Shown in pieces: positions 1 through 5,545 of a DNA stretch of 7,979 nucleotides. Origin of the DNA: Candidatus Thorarchaeota archaeon (GTDB lineage Archaea; Asgardarchaeota; Thorarchaeia; Thorarchaeales; Thorarchaeaceae); the NCBI GenBank assembly GCA_030638785.1, contig DAOWDY010000126.1, positions 1 to 7,979 on the forward strand. The letters are read 5' to 3'. Under the pieces are notes generated by a model, which worked only from the letters and a program-made list of their open reading frames with translations, ran no database searches and was not told the DNA's origin. The number at the start of each line of letters is the position of its first letter. Position 1 is the stretch's first letter. A program made the translations under genes and the position numbers.

Positions 1-329
1 CGTTGAAAGAGATAGACGTACTCGATGACTCTTTGTATCTCCTTATTGGGGATTGCACCAAACTCTGCTAAGATGAGTAGATTGTGGGTCGTTGCAGTAT
101 ACTTGGGGAGGTACATGTTATCGTATGACTCCCAGTGGCCATCTGGTTTCAAAGCCTGAAGGATTGATCTCACACAATCTGAAGCCATTATTGCGTCTCG
201 CGTCTTCAAGACTTCAGGATCATCATGGTCTTTCTCCTGAATCTCTGTCAAGGTCCAATATCGAACACTAGGATTGGATGGTTCAAGAAGCCACTGAAGG
301 ACTTGGTCGGAAATCTTTCCAGCGGACAA
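1..329 (-). CDS. alpha/alpha-toroid (prenyltransferase/squalene-cyclase-like) protein, N-terminal part
   Basis: The first 109 codons are visible with no stop; the gene runs off the left edge. The frame opens with a TTG at 329-327, 11 bases after a strong Shine-Dalgarno (AAGGAGGG, 348-341) that abuts the stop of the RuBisCO-like gene; no ATG lies nearer, so TTG is chosen (an ATT 9 bases upstream is a less likely start). Visible motifs are PSVRYWTLTEI (about residues 20-30), KPDGHWES (61-68) and YLPKYTATTHNLLILAEFGA (73-92). This pattern of G-x-W followed by a K-Y-x-x-T-x-x-L-L-x-L-A-E-x-G helix is typical of the repeat units of alpha/alpha-toroid proteins related to prenyltransferases and squalene cyclases, whose small bacterial and archaeal members mostly have no assigned reaction. 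No signal peptide is seen, so it is probably cytoplasmic. Third gene of the leftward unit and likely translationally coupled to the RuBisCO-like gene. Family call is moderate; substrate unknown. Confidence 0.7.
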   Translation of the reverse strand, partial: MSAGKISDQVLQWLLEPSNPSVRYWTLTEIQEKDHDDPEVLKTRDAIMASDCVRSILQALKPDGHWESYDNMYLPKYTATTHNLLILAEFGAIPNKEIQRVIEYVYLFQ

Positions 330-340
330 TTTGAGAATAA

Positions 341-348
341 CCCTCCTT
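341..348 (-). promoter_or_regulatory. Shine-Dalgarno of the toroid gene
   Basis: AAGGAGGG on the minus strand starts on the base directly after the TGA (351-349) of the RuBisCO-like gene and precedes the TTG at 329-327 by 11 bases. It is the strongest ribosome binding site of the leftward unit. It defines the toroid gene start and suggests that ribosomes finishing the upstream gene hand over to the next. Confidence 0.7.
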
Positions 349-1674
349 TCAAAGATCAAAGCCAGTCTTCTTTGAACCCCAGGTCTCCATTGCTTTCTTC
401 AGTTCATCATGCTCCTTGGCATAACGACTTACTGGAATTCCCTGCATCTTTGCATCAATAGCCTGTCTAAATGCAATGGCTCCTGCACGGGGGCCATCGG
501 GATGCGCATGGATACCCGCGCCAGTTCCTATCACGATGTCGGGTCCTAAGTCCTCTATAACTTCTTCCACGTGGCCTTGACTTATACCTCCGCTTGGCAT
601 TGGAGCTGTCTGTTCAATGTGATGCAATGGCATGATCATGTTGTGTGCCATCTGAAAGAACCTCTCTCGCAGCATCGGTGCTTTTCCATAAGGAGCTGGA
701 AAGACGGTGATGTCGGAGCCACAGATACGCGGGAGCTTGCCAATAACGATGTTTGTTGATATTCCAATATTGGGCGAGTATGAAATCGCTCCTGCGACAT
801 CCATGTGAGCTAAGACTGGAACATTGAGTGAAGGGTCCTCACAAACCTGTCTGAATGCAGAATATCCGACTGCCATGAAATTAATCATAAGACCGTTTGC
901 ACCGATCTCAATTGCTCTCTCTGCATTCTCGAACATCTTAGATACACTGTCCGTGATATTGACAGTATAGAGAGTCTTCTCGTTCTTCTCGGCATCTGCC
1001 TTGTCAATTGCATCCATAAAGCGGGGGATTCGTTCCTCAATAGTATTGAAACTCGCATTCGCAAGAAGCTCATCATCCTTGATGATGTCTGCTCCACCTG
1101 CTGCAGCCTCGTAACATAGTTTAGCTCCCATCTTTGCAGAAGTATACACACAAGGTTTGATCATGTTGTTTACGAAGGGTCTATCCTTCACTCCCAGTAG
1201 TTTTCTGAGCCCCTTGATTCCAAACTTGGGTCCCTTGAAACCCTTCAACCAGCTCTTTGGAAATCTCATGTCGAGGCATTTGACTGGGCCCAGAGATATA
1301 TTTCCAATAACTGTCGACAAGAGCATTGGAATCTGTTGCCCAAAATTCTCCCATGGAAAAGCTACCTGAAGGATGTAATGTCGTTTATCCAGGTCACTGG
1401 GCATGCTATACTCATATTGTGGGACCTCATAGAGGCCGATGACTTTCGCAACATGACGTTTTCTGACTTGGGCAGTTTCTCCGGGAACTAGTGTCCATGT
1501 TCCCGTACTCTGTTCGACTGCAGCCGCTTGAGCAACTTCTCGTGCATCCATGAAGGGTGGCAATCTAACATAGTAAGTGCATATCACATGTTTCTCAACT
1601 TCAATTGCATCAGGAAGAGCATCAGGAAGTGCTTCTAGTGGGAGTTTTGTCATACAAATCAACCAATAGAACAT
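349..1674 (-). CDS. RuBisCO-like protein (type IV, large-subunit fold)
   Basis: The 441-residue protein spans the whole large-subunit fold. Compared with spinach numbering from memory it keeps E60 (E54), T65-W66 (T59-W60), N123 (N125), K175 (K173), the carbamylated-lysine/metal motif KDDE (199-202), K334 (K331) and the SGG phosphate loop (361-363). It lacks K177 (C175), H294 (D292), R295 (V293), H298 (A296) and H327 (V324). Loss of several RuBP-contact residues argues against carboxylation. Known type IV proteins act as enolases or isomerases, for example in methionine salvage, but no salvage gene lies nearby, so the substrate is unknown. FEGPKFGIEGLR-like text (FKGPKFGIKGLR, 146-157) resembles the green-sulfur-bacterial type IV group. 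An in-frame TAA six bases upstream limits the start to M1 or M8 (1653), and neither has a clear ribosome site. Middle gene of the leftward unit; presumably cytoplasmic and dimeric. Confidence 0.9.
   Translation of the reverse strand: MFYWLICMTKLPLEALPDALPDAIEVEKHVICTYYVRLPPFMDAREVAQAAAVEQSTGTWTLVPGETAQVRKRHVAKVIGLYEVPQYEYSMPSDLDKRHYILQVAFPWENFGQQIPMLLSTVIGNISLGPVKCLDMRFPKSWLKGFKGPKFGIKGLRKLLGVKDRPFVNNMIKPCVYTSAKMGAKLCYEAAAGGADIIKDDELLANASFNTIEERIPRFMDAIDKADAEKNEKTLYTVNITDSVSKMFENAERAIEIGANGLMINFMAVGYSAFRQVCEDPSLNVPVLAHMDVAGAISYSPNIGISTNIVIGKLPRICGSDITVFPAPYGKAPMLRERFFQMAHNMIMPLHHIEQTAPMPSGGISQGHVEEVIEDLGPDIVIGTGAGIHAHPDGPRAGAIAFRQAIDAKMQGIPVSRYAKEHDELKKAMETWGSKKTGFDL
1607..1630 (-). repeat. 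12-bp in-frame tandem duplication near the start of the RuBisCO-like gene
   Basis: Two adjacent 12-base units, GCATCAGGAAGA and GCATCAGGAAGT on the plus strand, differ only in the last base. On the coding strand they give LPDA-LPDA (residues 16-23), in the variable N-terminal tail before the conserved fold begins at about residue 26. The near-identity suggests a recent slippage duplication with little functional effect. Confidence 0.75.
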
Positions 1675-1716
1675 GGATTACAATCAGTCTTATGTTCTTT
1701 TGGACAGGCGATTCGC

Positions 1717-2808
1717 TCATGATATTCCTCTTCTTCTAACGAATACATAGATGATACCAATAACTGCTGGTATCAGTACAACTGCCGCTACTAGAATGGG
1801 ATCTACACTGAAGTCCTGAGGAGGAGAATCCAACACTTCAAAGCTTGTTGCATCTCTCTCAACCTCAACAACACTCTCAGCATCTTCAATTTCGATATCG
1901 ATTCCAAACACACCATAACCTGGTGCTGTGAAATTGGCTATGTATTCAAATGAGCTACCGTATATCTGTTCCAAAGCGACAGTCTGAACAAGAGATGAAT
2001 TAGACTTCGAGTAGACAATTGCACTGATTTCCGTTATTTCAGATGAATTGACACCTTCGAGATCTATACAAGGATTATGAATTGATACCGTGAGTTGAAA
2101 CTCAGTATCCAATTCCCCTTCTTGTGGTTCAAGAGAGGTATCTTGAACATAGGAATATCCCAGAATCTCCTTGATTAGCTCTACCATTACTAGGTATGTT
2201 GGTGCCCCTTGATATCCATCAGGAGGACCACTACCTGAACCTCCTGTGATAATCCTATTATCCGAAACAACGACTGCACCTGAAACTACAGTAGCTCCTT
2301 TGCTTCGCATCTCGGAATTTGTCATACCATAATAAGCAACTTTTGAGCCATTCAGCATCAAATTGGAGCGACAGACAACTCTGTTTCCAATACACATTGT
2401 TGCGATAGCAAGTCCCCTTTCATGTGCTATTGCAAGCAGGTTCCTTACAACTCTTCTACTACAGAGACCATCCCAATGACCCCCTGAAGGGATTACAAGT
2501 GCATCGTATTGGTCAAGTGTTTCGTTATCTAAATCACCAACCAAAATATCTGCGGTCACAGGTCTTGGTTCACGATTCACACATGAAGCGACTGTCAGAC
2601 TTGTACTTGATGCCACTGTAGTGACACTCACTCCCCACCCCTGTAGAATTTCCACAATATCAAAGTAGTTCCAACCAAAGCTGGTTGCAATAATGACGAG
2701 AACATTCACATCTGCTAAGTCATCTTGCGCAGAAGCTGATAGGGGATAGGAGAAGGAGCTAAGACACAATACAAGCATGATCGAGATTACTAAAACCCTC
2801 TTTCTCAT
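1717..2808 (-). CDS. secreted, membrane-anchored DJ-1/PfpI-family protein
   Basis: A 363-residue surface protein. Residues 1-27 form a signal peptide (MRKR, a hydrophobic core, then A-S-A before Q28). A DJ-1/PfpI (class I glutamine amidotransferase-like) domain covers about 33-217, with the IPSGG loop (106-110) and the nucleophile-elbow cysteine C139 in ATMCIGN. The residue after the cysteine is Ile where peptidase and amidase members have His, and the usual acidic partner is D50 (FD instead of FE). A beta-rich Ig-like region follows (about 225-326), then one membrane helix (about 338-357) and the stop-transfer RRR (358-360). Five N-x-S/T sequons (N95, N153, N254, N270, N292) fit exposure outside the cell. 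DJ-1 relatives include proteases, deglycase/glyoxalase III enzymes and chaperones; the activity here is open. First gene of the leftward unit, probably leaderless: no ribosome site precedes the ATG and a TATA-like box lies about 33 bases upstream. Confidence 0.85.
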   Translation of the reverse strand: MRKRVLVISIMLVLCLSSFSYPLSASAQDDLADVNVLVIIATSFGWNYFDIVEILQGWGVSVTTVASSTSLTVASCVNREPRPVTADILVGDLDNETLDQYDALVIPSGGHWDGLCSRRVVRNLLAIAHERGLAIATMCIGNRVVCRSNLMLNGSKVAYYGMTNSEMRSKGATVVSGAVVVSDNRIITGGSGSGPPDGYQGAPTYLVMVELIKEILGYSYVQDTSLEPQEGELDTEFQLTVSIHNPCIDLEGVNSSEITEISAIVYSKSNSSLVQTVALEQIYGSSFEYIANFTAPGYGVFGIDIEIEDAESVVEVERDATSFEVLDSPPQDFSVDPILVAAVVLIPAVIGIIYVFVRRRGIS

Positions 2809-2822
2809 AGTAATTCGGTAAA

Positions 2823-2840
2823 ATATTCGATATCGAATAT
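2823..2840. promoter_or_regulatory. perfect 18-bp palindrome, candidate operator
   Basis: ATATTCGATATCGAATAT reads identically on both strands across all nine base pairs, and the flanking pair (A/A) ends the symmetry. It sits between the leftward TATA-like box and the expected transcription start of the DJ-1-like gene, 15 bases from its ATG. This is where a dimeric archaeal repressor would block polymerase. No regulator gene is present in the window, so the binding protein is unknown. Confidence 0.6.
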
Positions 2841-2845
2841 ATTAA
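2838..2845 (-). promoter_or_regulatory. TATA-like box of the leftward operon
   Basis: TTAATATA on the minus strand is centred about 33 bases before the ATG of the DJ-1-like gene. With the usual archaeal TATA-to-start distance of about 25 bases, transcription would begin only a few bases before the ATG. This agrees with the absence of a Shine-Dalgarno sequence there. Three bases overlap the palindrome. Prediction from pattern only; the surrounding region is AT-rich. Confidence 0.5.
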
Positions 2846-2895
2846 GAACCGTATCGACGCTACGTCAATGAAAATCCCTCATGCTAGAGAGCTGC

Positions 2896-2901
2896 TTTTA
2901 T
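2896..2901 (+). promoter_or_regulatory. possible TATA-like element of fhs-folD
   Basis: TTTATC lies about 57 bases before the fhs ATG in an AT-rich stretch. A start about 25 bases downstream would leave a leader of about 30 bases that includes the fhs Shine-Dalgarno (AGGTGAT, 2946-2952). The match to a TATA box is weak and other positions in 2841-2930 cannot be excluded. Confidence 0.3.
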
Positions 2902-2957
2902 CAATGATTGTTAATTCTTGAATCGTAGTGTTTGGATGTTTTCGTAGGTGATGGTGG

Positions 2958-4556
2958 ATGATTCCAATTAAGGACGTAGCAGAGAAGGCAGGCATTCCTG
3001 ATGAACATCTGGAATTCTATGGTAAATATATGGCTAAGATTGATCTTAACATTCGAAAATCGCTTGGAAAGAGAAAAGGCAAACTCATTCTTGTCACAGC
3101 AACTAATCCAACTCCCGCGGGTGAGGGGAAGACAACAAACTCAATCGGACTTTCGATGGCTCTTAATTCTTTAGGCCACAATGCCGTTGTCACACTCAGG
3201 CAACCATCATTAGGTCCGGTTTTCGGTGTTAAAGGTGGAGCAGCTGGTGGTGGGAAATCAACAGTTGTTCCTTTTGAGAAGATCAACCTTCTATTTACAG
3301 GAGATTTTCCTGCAATAACTTCTGCACACAACTTGCTTAGTGCCATGATTGACAATCACATCCACCATGATATGGAACCTGAACTAGATGTTCGAAGGGT
3401 GTATTGGCCGCGCGCATTGGATATGAATGACCGTGCTCTAAGAAAGGTGATTGTTGGTTTAGGTGGTCGGTTTGATGGATTTCCAAGAGAAGATTCCTTT
3501 CTTATCACAGCTGCCTCTGAGATAATGGCAATCCTGGGTCTTTCAACAGACTATGAAGACCTTAAGAAACGACTTGGGAACATCCTCGTAGCAAGAACAA
3601 TGGAAATGAAAGAGCTGTTTGCCAGAGACCTAAAGGCTGACAGCGCCATGGCTGTGCTTCTTCGAGATGCTCTTAAACCAAACTTTGTCCAGACAGTTGA
3701 GGAGACACCTGCATTCGTTCACACAGGACCGTTTGCAAATATAGCGCACGGAACAAGTTCAATCATTGCCACAGATATTGCTTTACGTCTCTTTGATTAT
3801 GTTGTTATTGAGGCTGGTTTTGGAGCGGACCTAGGTGCTGAGAAATTCTTCAATGTTGTATCGCGAGCTGGAGATCTCAATGTAGATGCAGTTGTTGTTG
3901 TTACTACAATTCGGGCATTGAAGCACCATGGTTATGACAACCTCGAAGATGGATTCCCAAATCTTGAAGCACACATGGAAAATATGGAGAAATTTGGAGC
4001 TCCAGCTGTGGTCGCGTTGAACAGATTTCCTGACGACACAGAGGAGGAAATTGCTTGTTTACGTACTTTCTGTAAGCGTAAAGGGTGGAGAATGGAAGTA
4101 TCAGAGGTCTTTGCAAAGGGAAGTGAGGGTGGAAAAGGTCTGGCCTCTGTTGTTGTTGATACATTAGAGAATAGGAAGAGCGACATCAAATATACCTATG
4201 ATCTGGAGGATAGATTACAAACAAAGATTGAGAAGGTAGCGACTAATGTCTACGGATCGAGGGCAGTAGAGTATCAGACTGGAGCACGTGGAATTCTAAA
4301 ATCCCTAGAGAGGCGAGGATATGGTAAGCTTCCAATCTGTATTGCCAAGACTCAATTCAGCCTCTCCGATAACAAAGGACTCAGAGGTCGTCCTAGAGAG
4401 GATGTCGCTGAGGTCATGGGGGCGTCAGTCAGCAGTGGTGCGGGTTTTGTGGTTGTATATATGGGCGATGTACGGCTTATGCCAGGATTACCAGAAGTTC
4501 CAGCCGCTCATGGAATGGATATTGATGAAGAGGGTAACATTACCGGAGTATTCTAA
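2958..4556 (+). CDS. fhs: formate-tetrahydrofolate ligase (10-formyl-H4F synthetase)
   Basis: Catalyses formate + ATP + tetrahydrofolate to 10-formyl-tetrahydrofolate + ADP + phosphate, in the cytoplasm; it works in formate assimilation, the methyl branch of the reductive acetyl-CoA pathway, or in reverse for ATP gain. The 532 residues run the full family length apart from a shorter N-terminus and a short deletion after ALKHHG (320-325). Landmarks: ATP loop TPAGEGKTT (52-60), GGAAGGG signature (93-99) with VVPFEKINLLFTGD, PFANIAHG (258-265), EAGFGADLGAEKFF (285-298), AKTQ (463-466), MPGLPEVPAA (508-517). K100 replaces the Tyr usual after GGG, and HGTSS (264-268) replaces HGCNS. The ATG follows AGGTGAT by 5 bases, and an in-frame TGA at 2949-2951 rules out a longer start. 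folD follows after 15 bases, as expected for a C1 operon. Identification is very secure. Confidence 0.97.
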   Translation: MIPIKDVAEKAGIPDEHLEFYGKYMAKIDLNIRKSLGKRKGKLILVTATNPTPAGEGKTTNSIGLSMALNSLGHNAVVTLRQPSLGPVFGVKGGAAGGGKSTVVPFEKINLLFTGDFPAITSAHNLLSAMIDNHIHHDMEPELDVRRVYWPRALDMNDRALRKVIVGLGGRFDGFPREDSFLITAASEIMAILGLSTDYEDLKKRLGNILVARTMEMKELFARDLKADSAMAVLLRDALKPNFVQTVEETPAFVHTGPFANIAHGTSSIIATDIALRLFDYVVIEAGFGADLGAEKFFNVVSRAGDLNVDAVVVVTTIRALKHHGYDNLEDGFPNLEAHMENMEKFGAPAVVALNRFPDDTEEEIACLRTFCKRKGWRMEVSEVFAKGSEGGKGLASVVVDTLENRKSDIKYTYDLEDRLQTKIEKVATNVYGSRAVEYQTGARGILKSLERRGYGKLPICIAKTQFSLSDNKGLRGRPREDVAEVMGASVSSGAGFVVVYMGDVRLMPGLPEVPAAHGMDIDEEGNITGVF

Positions 4557-4558
4557 AT

Positions 4559-4565
4559 AGGAGGA
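4559..4565 (+). promoter_or_regulatory. Shine-Dalgarno of folD, fixing a GTG start
   Basis: AGGAGGA lies 6 bases before GTG 4572-4574. No ATG in the right frame is placed near it, so the ribosome site decides in favour of the GTG start. The site starts just after the fhs stop codon (TAA, 4554-4556), consistent with co-translation from one message. Confidence 0.75.
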
Positions 4566-4571
4566 AGTATT

Positions 4572-5456
4572 GTGTCCAGCGGCGATGAACCCAAACCAAT
4601 CTGTGAAGACCATGTTATCAAGGGACGTCGATTATCTAATCGGATCAGGAAAGGGGTCAAAGCAGAGGTTGAGGCACTTGTTGAGAAACATGGAATGGCT
4701 CCAAAACTCGTGACTTTGATCGTAGGTGAAGACCCTGGCTCAGAGATGTATGTTCGAATGAAACACAAAGCCTCCAATAAAGCAGGTATCTTGTCTGACC
4801 ATCACGGGCTCTCAGAGGATACAAGCGAAGAAGATCTTCTCAAGCTCATCGACGAATTAAATCATGACAAGGCGGTACATGGTATTTTGGTTCAACTTCC
4901 ACTACCAAAGCACATCGATGAGAAGAAGATTATCAGTGCAATTGACCCATTGAAAGATGTTGATGGTTTTTCACCTGGAAACATCTATCGATTGTTCTAT
5001 GGTGGTGAAGAACTAAGTGCTGCGACACCCCACGGGATTGTCACTATGCTTGATGCAATTGGAATGGAGGACCTCTCTGGGAAACACGCAGTAATCATCA
5101 ATCGTTCTATGATCGTTGGGAAACCCCTGATATTCCTCTTGCTCAATCGAAATGCAACAGTTACAGTCTGTCATTCACGGACAGCAGATCTTCCTTCCTT
5201 CACACTTCAAGCAGATGTTCTTGTGACTGCAATTGGAAGACGCAAAGCAGAGGAGGACCCCTACTATATTTCCGCGGACATGGTCAAAGAGGGGGCAGTT
5301 GTGATCGATGTTTCGACACCCCTTGGTGATGTCGACTTTGAGGAAGTCAAGAAGAAGGCTCTATGTGTCACTCCGGTACCCGGTGGTGTGGGACCGATGA
5401 CCATAGCAATGCTTCTACAAAATGTAGTTGATGCATACTCAGCTCAAATATCTTAG
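4572..5456 (+). CDS. folD: bifunctional methylene-H4F dehydrogenase / methenyl-H4F cyclohydrolase
   Basis: Interconverts 10-formyl-, 5,10-methenyl- and 5,10-methylene-tetrahydrofolate with NADP(H), directly using the product of the upstream fhs gene. The 294 residues match the usual family length. The catalytic segment is GSEMYVRMKHKA (56-67), with Y60 and K64 in the places of the general tyrosine and lysine. ILVQLPLP (105-112) holds the conserved Gln (Q108), followed by KDVDGF (128-133). The Rossmann domain has NRSMIVGKP (177-185), where N177 replaces the common Gly of G-R-S, and CHSRT (200-204), a pattern typical of NADP-using members. PVPGGVGPMT (268-277) closes the C-terminal signature. 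Start is GTG, supported by AGGAGGA 6 bases upstream. Together with fhs it forms the folate C1 unit; no methylene-H4F reductase or other C1 gene follows. Identification is secure. Confidence 0.96.
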   Translation: MSSGDEPKPICEDHVIKGRRLSNRIRKGVKAEVEALVEKHGMAPKLVTLIVGEDPGSEMYVRMKHKASNKAGILSDHHGLSEDTSEEDLLKLIDELNHDKAVHGILVQLPLPKHIDEKKIISAIDPLKDVDGFSPGNIYRLFYGGEELSAATPHGIVTMLDAIGMEDLSGKHAVIINRSMIVGKPLIFLLLNRNATVTVCHSRTADLPSFTLQADVLVTAIGRRKAEEDPYYISADMVKEGAVVIDVSTPLGDVDFEEVKKKALCVTPVPGGVGPMTIAMLLQNVVDAYSAQIS

Positions 5457-5474
5457 AATGGAATTTTCTCCATT
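5457..5474 (+). terminator. small hairpin after folD, possible terminator
   Basis: AATGGA (5457-5462) and TCCATT (5469-5474) form a 6-bp stem with a 6-base T-rich loop, immediately after the folD stop, followed by AT-rich sequence. The stem is short and there is no clean U-tract, so a terminator role is only a suggestion. Confidence 0.25.
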
Positions 5475-5478
5475 ATGA

Positions 5479-5485
5479 TTTATTA
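5479..5485 (+). promoter_or_regulatory. possible TATA-like box of the GNAT gene
   Basis: TTTATTA lies about 64 bases before the ATG at 5546. A start 25 bases downstream would give a leader of about 35-40 bases containing the ribosome site AGGTGAGGAG (5530-5539). The 89-bp gap after folD makes a separate promoter plausible, but readthrough from fhs-folD is equally possible. Confidence 0.3.
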
Positions 5486-5545
5486 GAAAGCAGATTCCTC
5501 TTCTTTGACCAATTATCCGCCACTGTCAGAGGTGAGGAGAATCCA

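Noticed and set aside
225..461. 78-codon plus-strand frame across the toroid/RuBisCO-like junction
   Set aside because: It runs antisense to two supported genes and its product has no domain features.
885..1151. 88-codon minus-strand frame
   Set aside because: It overlaps the RuBisCO-like gene in another frame of the same strand, across its KDDE region, and shows no independent motif or ribosome site.
349..1674. Reading the RuBisCO-like gene as a CO2-fixing RuBisCO (type I-III)
   Set aside because: Several residues that contact RuBP in carboxylases are replaced (K177, H294, R295, H298 and H327 equivalents), so a carboxylase label is not supported.
1891..1901. Second copy of the palindrome core (TTCGATATCGA) inside the DJ-1-like gene
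   Set aside because: It encodes Ile-Asp-Ile-Glu in an acidic beta-strand stretch and lacks the outer ATA/TAT arms, so codon choice explains it better than a second operator.
2856..2866. Short inverted repeat GACG-CTA-CGTC in the divergent promoter region
   Set aside because: Four-base arms are too short to stand out from chance, and the position matches neither promoter well.
3890..3905. GTT-rich run in fhs
   Set aside because: It encodes a Val-rich hydrophobic strand (residues 311-315) expected in the fold, so it is not an independent repeat.
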